In this document: one piece after another, positions 42,696-52,072 of the stretch
Position numbering within the stretch: position 1 is the first letter of the stretch
How the letters are laid out: every line of letters starts with the position of its first letter
NCBI RefSeq assembly: GCF_040905785.1
Contig: NZ_JBBDQW010000002.1
Coordinates: forward strand, 1-64,000
Reading direction: 5' to 3'
DNA: 64,000 bases
From: Tistlia sp040905785
GTDB lineage: Bacteria > Pseudomonadota > Alphaproteobacteria > Kiloniellales > DSM-21159
The notes under the pieces: generated by a model
The model's database searches: none
Told to the model about the DNA's origin: nothing
Seen by the model: only the letters and a program-made list of their open reading frames with translations
Translations under genes and position numbers: made by a program

Positions 42696-43640
42696 ATGAT
42701 ACGACGCAAGGTCCTAGTCACCGGCGGCGCGGGATTTCTCGGCTCGCATCTCTGCGAGCGGCTGCTCGACGCCGACTGCGACGTGATCTGCGTCGACAAC
42801 TTCTTCACCGGCCGCAAGGAGAACATCGCCCACCTGATGGGCAATCCCTACTTCGAGATGCTGCGTCACGACGTGACCTTCCCGCTCTACCTGGAGGTCG
42901 AGGAGATCTACAACCTGGCCTGCCCGGCCTCGCCGGTGCACTACCAGTTCGACCCCGTGCAGACGACCAAGACCTCGGTGCATGGCGCGATCAACATGCT
43001 GGGCCTGGCGCGGCGCACCCGGGCCACGATCTTCCAGGCCTCGACCTCCGAGGTCTACGGCGACCCGGAGGTCCATCCGCAGCGCGAGGACTATCGCGGC
43101 AACGTCAACCCGATCGGGCCGCGCGCCTGCTACGACGAGGGCAAGCGCTGCGCCGAGACCCTGTTCTTCGACTATCACCGGCAGCACGGGCTGAACATCC
43201 GGGTGGCTCGGATCTTCAACACCTACGGGCCGCGCATGCACCCCAACGACGGGCGCGTGGTCTCCAACTTCATCGTCCAGGCCCTGCGCGGCGAGCCGAT
43301 CGCGATCTACGGCGACGGCAGCCAGAGCCGCTCCTTCTGCTACGTCGACGACATGGTCGAGGCCTTCCTGCGGATGATGGCGGCGCCGGACGCGGTGACC
43401 GGCCCGCTCAATCTGGGCAACCCGGTGGAGTTCACGATCCGCGCCCTGGCCGAGAAGGTGATCGCCATGACCGGCAGCCACTCCGAGCTGATCTTCCGGC
43501 CGCTGCCCGAGGACGACCCGCGGCAGCGCCAGCCGGACATCGCCCAGGCCCGCGAGATCCTCGGCTGGGAGCCGAGCGTGCAGATCGAGGACGGTTTGGA
43601 GCGCACGGTCGCCTACTTCCGGCAGCTGCTCGATCGCTAG
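42696..43640 (+). CDS. uxs: UDP-glucuronate decarboxylase (UDP-xylose synthase)
   Basis: 314-residue extended SDR. The NAD site is TGGAGFLGSHL, with STSEVYGDP and the catalytic YDEGK (Tyr near 146), then the UXS-specific ARIFNTYGPRMHPNDGRVVS and GSQSRSFCYVDD segments. It turns UDP-glucuronate into UDP-xylose, a precursor for a pentose in the exopolysaccharide or LPS. The UDP-glucose dehydrogenase that supplies its substrate is not in the window. It is followed 22 bases later by a methyltransferase gene. Confidence 0.92.
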   Translation: MIRRKVLVTGGAGFLGSHLCERLLDADCDVICVDNFFTGRKENIAHLMGNPYFEMLRHDVTFPLYLEVEEIYNLACPASPVHYQFDPVQTTKTSVHGAINMLGLARRTRATIFQASTSEVYGDPEVHPQREDYRGNVNPIGPRACYDEGKRCAETLFFDYHRQHGLNIRVARIFNTYGPRMHPNDGRVVSNFIVQALRGEPIAIYGDGSQSRSFCYVDDMVEAFLRMMAAPDAVTGPLNLGNPVEFTIRALAEKVIAMTGSHSELIFRPLPEDDPRQRQPDIAQAREILGWEPSVQIEDGLERTVAYFRQLLDR

Positions 43641-43662
43641 CCGGGTCGTCGAGGCAAACGCC

Positions 43663-44478
43663 ATGTCGCTGTCCTACCGCCTGCGTCAGCACGTCAAGCG
43701 GCCTCTCCGTCGCCGCTTCCCGGCGCTCTTCGCGCTCGCCCTCGCGGGCTGGCACGGCAGCCTGGGCCGCCGGCGGAGCCAGGGCGGCAAGCCCCTGCCG
43801 CGGGTGCTGCTCGAGCGGACCAAGGGGAAGGTCGCCCATGGCCCCTTCGCCGGGCTCGCCTACCACGGCAGGTCGATCGGCAGCGTCAGCGCCGCCAAGC
43901 TGGTCGGCAGCTACGAGGTGGAGCTGCACGGACTCCTCGCCGGGCTGGCCGAACGCGACTTCGAGGTCATCGTCGATGTCGGCTGCGCCGAGGGCTACTA
44001 CGCCGTCGGCCTGGCCCGCGCCTTCCCCTCGGCCCGCGTGGTCGCCGTCGATCCCTTGGCGCCGGCACGGCGCGCCTGCGCGCGCCTCGCCGAGGACAAC
44101 GGCGTCGCCGACCGTCTCGTGACCGCCGCCTGGGCGAGCCCGGCGCGGCTGCAGCGCTGGTGCCGCGGCCGCTGCCTGCTGCTGCTCGACTGCGAGGGCG
44201 CCGAGGAGGGCATTCTCAGGCCGGAGCGCGCGCCGGCCCTGGCCGGCTGCGTCATCCTCGTCGAGCTCCACGATTTCCTCGACGGCGGCCTGAGCGAGCG
44301 CGTGCTGGCGCGCTTCCGCGGCAGCCATCGCTGTACGCTGGTCGAGCAGCAGCCGCGCGATCCGGCCGCCTGGCCGGTGCTCGAGGGCCTGAAGCCCGAC
44401 TTCGCGCGCCGGCTGCTGGACGAGAAGCGGCCCCGCGCCCTGCGCTGGGCGCTGCTCGAGCCGCTCGCGGCCAGCTAG
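43663..44478 (+). CDS. Class I SAM-dependent methyltransferase
   Basis: 271 residues. A basic amphipathic N-terminus is followed by the SAM-binding motif VDVGCAEGYYAVGLA (near residue 105), the acidic AVDPLAPARR, and LLLDCEGAEEG, where the catalytic-domain end usually lies. It resembles FkbM-type sugar O-methyltransferases loosely. The stop codon overlaps that of the convergent polymerase gene by 3 bases. It probably methylates a sugar of the polymer; the acceptor is unknown. Confidence 0.75.
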   Translation: MSLSYRLRQHVKRPLRRRFPALFALALAGWHGSLGRRRSQGGKPLPRVLLERTKGKVAHGPFAGLAYHGRSIGSVSAAKLVGSYEVELHGLLAGLAERDFEVIVDVGCAEGYYAVGLARAFPSARVVAVDPLAPARRACARLAEDNGVADRLVTAAWASPARLQRWCRGRCLLLLDCEGAEEGILRPERAPALAGCVILVELHDFLDGGLSERVLARFRGSHRCTLVEQQPRDPAAWPVLEGLKPDFARRLLDEKRPRALRWALLEPLAAS

Positions 44479-45917
44479 CGCGGAGGAGGCCAGGTCTCGC
44501 CGGGCCGGGCCGGGCGCAGCAGGACCGGCGGCCGGCGCAGCGAAGCGAGGAAGGGATGCTGCTGCGGCGCTGCCGCGGCGGCGGTCGCGGGGCTCGCCAG
44601 CCTCGGCAGCTTCAGCAGCAGTCCCGCGAAGACCCAGAAGTAGACGTTGACCGGGTCGAGATCGAGGGCCCAGCCCTTGCCGCTGGTCACCATGATCGTC
44701 AGGAGGTAGGCGAAGAGGATGCTGGCCACCGGCTGCAGCGCCGTTCCGCCCGTCTGCCGGCGTGCGCCGAACCCGGTGAGGAGGATGCCGCCGAACAGGG
44801 CGAGCAGGGCGAGCAGGCCGAACACCCCCATCTCCAGCACGATCTTGGCGTAGTAGTTCTCGACCGTGACCAGGCGCACCGTGTCGGGCAAGACGTGGCG
44901 CGCGGCGACGGTGCCCATGCCGGTGCCGGTGCCGAGCGGGTGCTGCGCCAGGGTGCCGAGCAGGTCGCCGACGGCGACGTCCTGCGAGTAGGAGGCGGCG
45001 AGGTCGCCGACGCCGGTGAACAGCTGCAGGACGTCGAAGCCGAGCAGCTCGAGCACGGCGAGCATGAACAGCGGCCCCAGCAGCACCCCGGCGAGCAGCT
45101 TGGTGATGCGGGCGTCGACGAGCAGCGCCAGCAGCAGCAGCAACGGTGCGAAGACGAACAGCGAGCGCGAGCCCGACAGCAGTCCGGCGACGACGAAGAC
45201 GGCGAGGGAGATCCGCCCGAGCAGCCGCCAGCGTGCCTGGGAATCGCCGAAGGCGACCGCGTAGCCCGGCACCAGCATGGCCAGGGTGAACTGCCCGTAC
45301 TGCGCCGCGAAGGTGAAGGTGGAGTTGAAGCGTCCGAGGTGGGTGCCGAAGTCGAAGCGGGTGAAGCCCTGGGTCACGCCCCTCGCCGCCTCGCCGTAGA
45401 GCGCGGTCATCAGCGGCTGGTAGCCGACCGCGATGGCCAGGAAGAAACAGAGGATGCCGAACAGGCAGGGCACGAGGCCGACCAGCAGGAGGCGGCGCAT
45501 CAGCAGCTCGACGTCCGCCCTCGTCTCGCAGTAGGCGGCGGCGACGTAGATCAGGGGGATGTAGAGCAGCGCCACCTTGAGACCGATGACCGCGACCCGC
45601 CAGTCGTAGAGGCTCGGGTTCCCGGCCTGGGCGAAGGCCACGAAGGCGAAGAGGGCGATCGCCAGCCCAAGCCAGCTCGGCAGCGCCGCGCGCGCCAGGC
45701 CGTCGCGTCCCGAGGCGAAGAACATGACGAGGCAGGGGATGGCGAAGAGGAGGTCCTTCAGCAGCTTCGGGAAGTCGGCCGGATGCAGCGCCAGCGTGAC
45801 CACCCCGGCGAAGGGCATGTAGATCAGCAGCCCGAGGAAGCCCCAGCGCCAGCGCAGCATGCAGACGACGACGAGCGGCAGGAGCGGGAGGCCGAGGAGG
45901 AGCGGGAGGTACTGCAT
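44475..45917 (-). CDS. O-antigen ligase/polymerase family membrane protein (2)
   Basis: 480 residues from the ATG at 45917, 7 bases after the previous gene's stop. About 11-12 TM helices. The large periplasmic loop in the C-terminal part has LAQHPLGTGTGMGTVAAR and VENYYAKIVLEMGVFGLL, which match the Wzy/ExoQ-like pattern. It is the last gene of a six-gene minus-strand operon with a flippase and four glycosyltransferases, so this is the likelier Wzy for that repeat unit. Confidence 0.82.
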   Translation of the reverse strand: MQYLPLLLGLPLLPLVVVCMLRWRWGFLGLLIYMPFAGVVTLALHPADFPKLLKDLLFAIPCLVMFFASGRDGLARAALPSWLGLAIALFAFVAFAQAGNPSLYDWRVAVIGLKVALLYIPLIYVAAAYCETRADVELLMRRLLLVGLVPCLFGILCFFLAIAVGYQPLMTALYGEAARGVTQGFTRFDFGTHLGRFNSTFTFAAQYGQFTLAMLVPGYAVAFGDSQARWRLLGRISLAVFVVAGLLSGSRSLFVFAPLLLLLALLVDARITKLLAGVLLGPLFMLAVLELLGFDVLQLFTGVGDLAASYSQDVAVGDLLGTLAQHPLGTGTGMGTVAARHVLPDTVRLVTVENYYAKIVLEMGVFGLLALLALFGGILLTGFGARRQTGGTALQPVASILFAYLLTIMVTSGKGWALDLDPVNVYFWVFAGLLLKLPRLASPATAAAAAPQQHPFLASLRRPPVLLRPARPGETWPPPR

Positions 45918-45924
45918 CAGGCGG

Positions 45925-47202
45925 TCACCGGGCGGCCGGCCCGTTCGCGGGCGTTTGCGCCGCCGGGCCGGCAGCCTGCGCGCCGAGATCGAGCGGCCGG
46001 TCCCGCGCCTCGAGGCCGCGCTCCAGCAGGCCACGGTAGAAGCCCCCCAGCCGCCCCCGAAAGCACGACCAGTCGAACTGCTCGGCGCGCAGGCGCGCGG
46101 CCTCGGCCATCCCCATCCGGCCGGGTCGGTCGGCGGCCAGGCGGCGAAGCGCCGCCGCCGTTCCCGCCACGTCACCCGGCGCCACCAGCAGCCCCTCGCA
46201 CCCCTCGCGCACGACCGAGCGCGCCGGCAGCGACAGCAGGCAGGGCAGGCCGCAGGCCAGGGCTTCCAGCACGACCAGCGGCCCGCCCTCCATCAGCGAG
46301 AGGAAGACGAAGAGGTCGCTGCCCTGCAGCTGCTCGACGAGGCGGTCCTGCCCGAGGACGCCCAGATGGCGTACCCCGGGCGGCAGATCGGCGAGCAGCC
46401 GCAGGCCGAAGTCGTCGACCACCGGCCCGACCAGGCGCAGCTCGGCGTCGGGCAGGGCCGCCGCGCGCCAGGCCTCGAGCAGCAGGTGGACGCCCTTGCG
46501 CATGCTGATGTGGCCGACGTAGATCGCCCGCAGTCCGCTCGTGGCCGGAGGCGGCGCGGCCGGGGGGCGGAAGCGGCCGGTGTCGGCGCCGAGCGGCAGC
46601 AGCACGACCTTGCCCGGCGGCACCCCCTGCTCGACCAGGAAGTCGCTGACGAAGGGCGACTGCACCATGACGCGGTCGGCCAGCGCGACCTCCTCGACCA
46701 GCCGCGCCGGCGGGCGGTCCGGCCCCGCCGGCAGCCCCAGCCGCCGCGCCTCGGCCGCCAGCACCGCCTCCTTCCAGGGCGGCAGCGTGATCTCCAGCAG
46801 GGTCATGGCGCCCTTCGCCTTGGCGGCGCGCAGGCTGTGCAGGCAGCTCTCGATGCTGCCGTGGAAGATCGCCCCCGGCGGCAGGTGGCGGCGGAGCCAG
46901 CGCGCCGCCAGGCGGTCGTGCGCGCCGTTGCCGGCGACGTAGCCGCCCAGGCGGTTGAGCAGCAGCGGCAGCGGTCCCGAGACCGCGACGACGGACTCGG
47001 GTGCGAGCGCGGGGCTGCTCCGCCGGCTCAGCTTGCGGACCAGCGCCGGGCTCGCCGCCGCCAGCGACCACGGCCAGCGGCCGGGCTTGTAGTAGAAGCC
47101 GGTCAGGAAGCGGCAGGGCAGCCCCGCCTCCTGCGCCGCCTGCGGCAGCTGGTAGACGAAGCCCTGGCGCGCCGGATGGCTGACGACGACGGAGGGGATC
47201 AC
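45925..47202 (-). CDS. Glycosyltransferase, family 4 type
   Basis: 425 residues from a GTG at 47202 that overlaps the upstream stop (GTGA). GT-B fold: N-terminal domain with HGSIESCLHSLRAAKAKG and VMVQSPFVSDFLVEQGV, C-terminal domain with YVGHISMRKGVHLLLEAW and the nucleotide-sugar-binding EGGPLVVLEALACGLP (EX7E). The C-terminal ~30 residues are Ala/Pro-rich and not conserved. Confidence 0.88.
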   Translation of the reverse strand: MIPSVVVSHPARQGFVYQLPQAAQEAGLPCRFLTGFYYKPGRWPWSLAAASPALVRKLSRRSSPALAPESVVAVSGPLPLLLNRLGGYVAGNGAHDRLAARWLRRHLPPGAIFHGSIESCLHSLRAAKAKGAMTLLEITLPPWKEAVLAAEARRLGLPAGPDRPPARLVEEVALADRVMVQSPFVSDFLVEQGVPPGKVVLLPLGADTGRFRPPAAPPPATSGLRAIYVGHISMRKGVHLLLEAWRAAALPDAELRLVGPVVDDFGLRLLADLPPGVRHLGVLGQDRLVEQLQGSDLFVFLSLMEGGPLVVLEALACGLPCLLSLPARSVVREGCEGLLVAPGDVAGTAAALRRLAADRPGRMGMAEAARLRAEQFDWSCFRGRLGGFYRGLLERGLEARDRPLDLGAQAAGPAAQTPANGPAAR

Positions 47203-48215
47203 AGGGGCGCCTCCAGGAGGCCGGCGAAGAGCGCCTCGTAGCGGTCGGCGACGGCGGCGGCGCGGTGCCGCTCCAGCTGCGCCGGCGCCGCCGCGCGCAG
47301 CGAGGCCGCCAGCTGCGGCTGCGCCAGCAGCGCGGCCAGGCGGTCGCGCAGGGCGGTGCCGTCGCCGGAGGGGAAGTTGAGACCGGCCGCGCCGACCGCC
47401 TCCGGCAGGCCGCCGCCGTCGGAGACGACGAGCGTGCAGCCGCAGGCCAGGCCCTCCAGCGCGACGATGCCGAAGGGCTCCGGCCAGCGCGACGGCACCA
47501 CGAGGATCTGCACGCGGTTGAGCTGGCGCGCCAAGGCCGCCTCGCGGTGGACGCCGGCGAAGACCACCCGGCCGGCGAGGCCGAGCCGCTGTGCCTGCGC
47601 ACGTAGCGCCGGCTCCTCCGGGCCGCTGCCGAGCACCAGCAGGCGCGGCTGGCCCGGCAGAGCCGCCAGCGCCTCGAGCAGCAGGTCGCAGCCCTTGTCG
47701 GACACCAGCCGCCCGGCGAAGCCGAGCTCGAATTCGCGCGCGACCTCCGCTGCCGGCAGCGTCGTGAAGAGGCCGTCGCGGTAGGGGTTGGGGATGACCG
47801 TGGCCGGCACCGGCAGCCGCGCCGCGACGGCGCCGCTGATCGCCACCTGGGTCGAGCGCCGCAAGGCGCGGCGGCGCAGCGCCCGCGCCAGCCCGAGCGG
47901 GCCGGGGCTGCCGCTCAGCCAGGTCTGGTGGGTGATCGCCCAGGGCCGGTCGAGCAGGAGCAGCGGCCAGCCGTAGCGCAGCGAGAGGTGGTTGTGCCAG
48001 ACGACCTCCGCCGCCCGCACCAGCCGGAACAGCTGCCGGGCGCCGGGCCGCCGCACAACCGGGTAGGCGAAGGCGCGGCCGTCGTCCGCGGCGGTCGCCG
48101 TGACCACGGTCACCGCGTGCCCGCGCGCGGCCAGCTCGTCGGCGATCGTCTGGCTGGCGATCTCCAGCCCGCCGAGCGACGGGTGGAAGTGGTAGGAGCA
48201 GAGCAGCAGCCTCAC
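47199..48215 (-). CDS. Glycosyltransferase, family 4 type
   Basis: 338 residues, GTG start overlapping the flippase stop. It has an N-terminal FHPSLGGLEIASQTIADEL loop, then FAGRLVSDKGCDLLLEAL and the EX7E motif in EPFGIVALEGLACG. A retaining GT4 enzyme acting on the lipid-linked repeat unit at the inner face of the membrane. It is translationally coupled on both sides by 4-nt overlaps. Confidence 0.9.
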   Translation of the reverse strand: MRLLLCSYHFHPSLGGLEIASQTIADELAARGHAVTVVTATAADDGRAFAYPVVRRPGARQLFRLVRAAEVVWHNHLSLRYGWPLLLLDRPWAITHQTWLSGSPGPLGLARALRRRALRRSTQVAISGAVAARLPVPATVIPNPYRDGLFTTLPAAEVAREFELGFAGRLVSDKGCDLLLEALAALPGQPRLLVLGSGPEEPALRAQAQRLGLAGRVVFAGVHREAALARQLNRVQILVVPSRWPEPFGIVALEGLACGCTLVVSDGGGLPEAVGAAGLNFPSGDGTALRDRLAALLAQPQLAASLRAAAPAQLERHRAAAVADRYEALFAGLLEAPL

Positions 48216-49564
48216 GCCGGCCTCCCGGCGTCGCCGGGGCGCCGGCCGAGCCGCGCACGCAGGTAGTGCCAGTCGTCGCGGCTCGGGGTCATCAGCGCCA
48301 GCGGGCTGCCGAGCCGCTCGCGCTTCAGCGCCAGCAGCAGCAGCGCCACCGCCGCCGCCTCGCCGGCGACGACGCCCGCGGCGGCGCCGAGCAGCCCGTA
48401 AAGGGAGGCGAGGCCGGCCACGGACAGCAGGCTGACCGGCAGGGCGAACCAGGTCAGGCGGCTGACCAGGCCCGGCCGCCCGAGCGCCTTGATGCCGTGG
48501 GCGAGGAGGCCGCGGACGACCCGCAGGCAGGTGGCGAGGGCGAGGATGCGGGTGACGTCGGCCGCGACGGCGTAGGCCTCGCCGAACAGCAGGGACAGCA
48601 GCCAGGGCGCGAGCAGCACGACCGCGACCGCGCCGCCCGCGGCCAGGGCGGTGGCGAGCCGCAGGTAGCGCCCCAGCACTTGCAGCCGGCCCGCCTGCTC
48701 CCGCTGCGCCGCGGCCCGGGGGAAGGCCAGCGGCACGAGGGTCTGCGAGATCAGCCCGAGCGCCCCGGCGAGGGTCGCGGCGACGACGTAGAGGCCGAGG
48801 TCGCGCGGCGCCAGCAGCGCGGCGATGACGATCTGGTCGAGGCGGCTGCCGACGATCTCGGCGAGCGAGCCGAGATGCACCTTCGCGGCGTAGCCCGCGA
48901 CGGCGACGAGCGCCTGGCGATCCGGGCGTCGCGGCGGCGTCGCCGCGCGCCAGACCAGGGCGATGGCGAGCAGGCCGCAGAGCAGGGCGGCGGCCAGGTT
49001 CGTCGCCAGCACCGTGCGGACCGCCACGGCATCGAGCAGGGCGAGTAGCAGCAGGGCGGCGAGGTAGAGCGTCGGCTGCAGCACCCGCAGCAGGTTCCAG
49101 GTCCCGACCTTGCCGAGCGCCACCAGGCCGCTGGCGGCCGCGGCGCCGGCGGCGTTGACCAGGGCGAGCAGGAGGAAGTAGGCGACGGCGAGCTCGTGCA
49201 GCGCCGCGCGCTCGCCGCGATAGGCGAACTCGAGGGCGAGCAGGCCGGGCGGAATCGAGGCGAGGCCCAGGCCGCCGGCGAGCAGGAAGGCGCTGGCGAC
49301 GATCCGGCCGGACCGGTCGCGCGCACGCGAGGCATTGAAGCTCACCGCCTGGTCGATGCTGAGGCTGGCGATGGCCAGGAGCAGCAGCGGCCAGAGCATG
49401 ACCAGGGCCAGCTCGCCGCGCCCTTCCGGCAGCAGCAGCCGCGCGACCAGCACGCCGGTTCCCAGGTTGAGGAACTGGAGGATCGCCGTCGCCTTGAAGG
49501 AGAGCAGGAGGTCGCGCACAAGGGTACCCAGCGAGAAAGCCTCGGTCGCCGGCGAACCTAGCAT
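48212..49564 (-). CDS. Wzx-like polysaccharide flippase
   Basis: 450 residues from the ATG at 49564. Twelve or more TM helices, with FLNLGTGVLVARLLLPEGRG near the N-terminus and RLDQIVIAALLAPRDLGLYV in the middle, as in the polysaccharide transport (MOP/PST) family. It would move the completed undecaprenyl-linked unit across the inner membrane. Placed in the middle of a glycosyltransferase operon and 19 bases after the previous gene. Confidence 0.9.
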   Translation of the reverse strand: MLGSPATEAFSLGTLVRDLLLSFKATAILQFLNLGTGVLVARLLLPEGRGELALVMLWPLLLLAIASLSIDQAVSFNASRARDRSGRIVASAFLLAGGLGLASIPPGLLALEFAYRGERAALHELAVAYFLLLALVNAAGAAAASGLVALGKVGTWNLLRVLQPTLYLAALLLLALLDAVAVRTVLATNLAAALLCGLLAIALVWRAATPPRRPDRQALVAVAGYAAKVHLGSLAEIVGSRLDQIVIAALLAPRDLGLYVVAATLAGALGLISQTLVPLAFPRAAAQREQAGRLQVLGRYLRLATALAAGGAVAVVLLAPWLLSLLFGEAYAVAADVTRILALATCLRVVRGLLAHGIKALGRPGLVSRLTWFALPVSLLSVAGLASLYGLLGAAAGVVAGEAAAVALLLLALKRERLGSPLALMTPSRDDWHYLRARLGRRPGDAGRPA

Positions 49565-49582
49565 CAAAAGGTGCAGCGCTGC

Positions 49583-50797
49583 TTAAGCCCGCGCTCGCCC
49601 GTGGCCGGCGGCCCGGGGCGTCGGCAGGCCCAGCGCCGCGCGCAGGCCGGCGACGTCGGCCTCGAAGTCCCAGCCCGCGACCCGCGCCTGCGCCCGGCGG
49701 CCGAGCTCGGCCGCCTGCGCCGGGTCGGCCAGCACCCGCTCGAGGGCGGCCCGCAGGGCGCCGACGTCGCCGGCCGGAAAGACCGCGCCGGTTTCGCCCT
49801 CCTGCACCAGGTCGCGCGCCGAGGCGACGCGGTCGCTGGCGATCACCGCCGTGGCGGCGTTCATCGCCTCGTTGACGACCAGCCCCCAGGGCTCGCGCTC
49901 GCTCGGCAGCACGAAGGCCTCGGCGAGGTCGTAGAAGGCCGGCAGCTCGCCCTGGTTCCGGAAGCCGAGGAAGCGTACTCGCTCGCCGGCGCCGGCCGCC
50001 TCGACGCGCGCCTCCAGGGCCGCGCGCGTCTCGCCCTCGCCGACGAAGAGCAGCAGCGGGCGGCGGGCCGCGGCGGCGCCGCCGAGCTCGAGGAAGGCCT
50101 CGAGCAGATCCCCGGCGCGCTTGCGGGGCGTCAGTTTCGAGGCGTAGAGCACCACCGGCCGCTCCGCCGGCAGGCCGAGCTCCCGGCGGAAGGCCTCGCG
50201 GCGGGGCGACGCGGCGTCGGCCAGGGCCCGGAAGCGGGCATTGTCGACGGCGTAGGGCATGTCGAAGATGCGCGTCTGCGGCACGCCGAGGCCGACCCAG
50301 TAGTCGCGATTCAGGCTGCCGATCGCCAGATAGCGGTCGACCAGCGGCCTCAGGCCGGCGAAGAAGCCGGCGCGCAGCAGCCGCTTGGCCGGGCCGCGGT
50401 GGGTCGAGATCGCCGTCGCCTCGTCGCGCAGCAGCGTGCGCAGGCCGAGCGCCCGCGCCGCCGCCAGCGCGCCGACGTGGAAGGGCCGGGCATAGCCGTG
50501 GACCCAGAGCGCCTCGAAGCCGCCGCGTCGCAGCCGCCGGGCCAGCCCGTAGCTCCAGGGCCGCATCCGGCCGACCCGGCCGCGGTCTCCGAGGCTCGGC
50601 AGGAACTCCGCCTCGTAGCCTTCGAGCAGCGGCAGGTCCCAGGCGATCCGCCGGCCGAATCCCGGATCCTCGTAGCCCCGGAGCGAGCGGTCGCTGGCGA
50701 AGAAGACCCGCAGCTCGATGTCCGGCTCGCGGGCGATGCGCGCCAGCAGCGGCGCCTGGTACTGGATCGGATGGGTGACGAGGTAGGCCAGCTTCAT
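49583..50797 (-). CDS. Glycosyltransferase, family 4 type
   Basis: 404 residues; its ATG overlaps the upstream stop by 4 bases (ATGA). The start MKLAYLVTHPIQYQAPLLARI is typical of one GT4 subgroup. LYASKLTPRKRAGDLLEAFL and EPWGLVVNEAMNAATAVIA (EX7E) mark the donor site. The C-terminal tail (AAGHGRARA) is basic. Confidence 0.9.
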   Translation of the reverse strand: MKLAYLVTHPIQYQAPLLARIAREPDIELRVFFASDRSLRGYEDPGFGRRIAWDLPLLEGYEAEFLPSLGDRGRVGRMRPWSYGLARRLRRGGFEALWVHGYARPFHVGALAAARALGLRTLLRDEATAISTHRGPAKRLLRAGFFAGLRPLVDRYLAIGSLNRDYWVGLGVPQTRIFDMPYAVDNARFRALADAASPRREAFRRELGLPAERPVVLYASKLTPRKRAGDLLEAFLELGGAAAARRPLLLFVGEGETRAALEARVEAAGAGERVRFLGFRNQGELPAFYDLAEAFVLPSEREPWGLVVNEAMNAATAVIASDRVASARDLVQEGETGAVFPAGDVGALRAALERVLADPAQAAELGRRAQARVAGWDFEADVAGLRAALGLPTPRAAGHGRARA

Positions 50798-51927
50798 CGG
50801 GCTGCGGTCTCCGGTGGCTCTCCGGTCGCAGGCGGCATCTCCACCAGGGCCGCGACGAGCGTCTGCAGGCGGGCGGCGAAGGCCGGGAAGGCGAAGTCCT
50901 CCAGACCTTCCGGCCGTCCCTTGGGCCGGGCCAGCGCGACCTCGACGGCCGCCGCCAGGCTTTCGGGGTCCTCGGGATCGGCGAGCAGGCCGAGCCGGCC
51001 GTCCCGCACCGCCTCGCGGCTGCCGTCGCGGCAGCTGGCGACGACCGGCACGCCCGAGGCCATGGCCTCGAGCAGCACGATGCCGAAGCCCTCGCTGTGG
51101 CCGCACAGCACGAAGGCGTCGGCGAGGCGGTAGAGGGCCGCCTTCTCGACCTCCGGCACGAAGCCGGCGAAAACCACGGCGCCGGCGACCCCCTTCGCCT
51201 CGGCTCGGGCCTGCAGGCGGGCGCGGTCGGGACCGTCGCCGGCGACCAGGTAGACCAGGTCCGGATGCCGTTCGAGCAGGCGCGGCAGCACCGCGATCAT
51301 CTCCTCGACGCCCTTGTCGCGGCCGCCGGCGGGCAGGCGGCCCAGGGTCATGACGACGCGCCGGCCGGCGACGCCGAGGCGGGCGGCCAGCGCCGGATCC
51401 GCGGGCCCCGGGGTGAAGCGATCGAGGTCGATCGTGTTCGGCAGCAGCCGGCCGCGCTCCGGCGGCAGGCCGCTCCAGGCGGACAGCCGCTCCAGGGTCA
51501 GGCGGCTGACGCCGAAGACGGCGTCGAGCCGCCGCACCAGCCGGTCGGCGAGGCGATGCCTCGTCGGCTGCCAGGCGTCGATGCCGTGGGTGACGGCGGC
51601 CAGCGGCGCCCGGAAGCGCCGCTGCGCCAGCCAGGCCAGCGGCAGCAGGCGGAGGTGGCCGCAGAGAACGAGGTCGAAGCCGCCCTCGCGCAGGAGGCAG
51701 CGCAGCAGGGCCAGCAGGAGGCCGGCCTTGCCGCCGCCGGCGATCAGCGTCAGGCCTTCGGGCAGGGGCGTGCCGTTCGGCGGCGCGTCGCGCTGGACGA
51801 CCAGCAGCGCCTCGACCGCCGGCCAGGCGGCCAGCGCCGTCAGCAGGTCCCGGTTGAACTTGGCGATGCCACCGTTGGCGCCGAAGCTCTCGTGCAGGAT
51901 GACCAGAAGGCGCATGGCGGCAGTCAT
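50794..51927 (-). CDS. Glycosyltransferase, family 4 type
   Basis: 377 residues, first gene of the minus-strand operon; ATG 51927 or ATG 51915 (MRLLVILHESFGANGG). The GT-B donor site shows TLGRLPAGGRDKGVEEMI and EGFGIVLLEAMASGVPVVA (EX7E). HGIDAWQPTRHRLADRL and NTIDLDRFTPG are further family features. Confidence 0.9.
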   Translation of the reverse strand: MTAAMRLLVILHESFGANGGIAKFNRDLLTALAAWPAVEALLVVQRDAPPNGTPLPEGLTLIAGGGKAGLLLALLRCLLREGGFDLVLCGHLRLLPLAWLAQRRFRAPLAAVTHGIDAWQPTRHRLADRLVRRLDAVFGVSRLTLERLSAWSGLPPERGRLLPNTIDLDRFTPGPADPALAARLGVAGRRVVMTLGRLPAGGRDKGVEEMIAVLPRLLERHPDLVYLVAGDGPDRARLQARAEAKGVAGAVVFAGFVPEVEKAALYRLADAFVLCGHSEGFGIVLLEAMASGVPVVASCRDGSREAVRDGRLGLLADPEDPESLAAAVEVALARPKGRPEGLEDFAFPAFAARLQTLVAALVEMPPATGEPPETAAR

Positions 51928-51989
51928 AGCGCGAAAGCGCGCGGGCTGCCCAGCGGCGCTCGCCGCGGGAGGTCGCCCGGGGCCTGCCC

Positions 51990-52009
51990 GCGTGGGCGTT
52001 CCCCCACGC
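51990..52009. promoter_or_regulatory. Hairpin in the divergent glycosyltransferase promoter region
   Basis: GCGTGGG (51990-51996) pairs exactly with CCCACGC (52003-52009) over a 6-base loop, in the 145-bp gap from which the minus and plus glycosyltransferase operons diverge. It could be an operator or 5' mRNA structure. Confidence 0.3.
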
Positions 52010-52072
52010 CGGCAATCCGGCTAGGGTCGCCCGGCGCGCAGGCCGAGGTGCGACGGGGGTCCCGGAAGTCGA

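Noticed and set aside
42696..43640. dTDP-glucose 4,6-dehydratase as an alternative to UXS
   Set aside because: The FNTYGPRMHPNDGRVVS and SRSFCYVDD segments and the length point to UDP-glucuronate decarboxylase.
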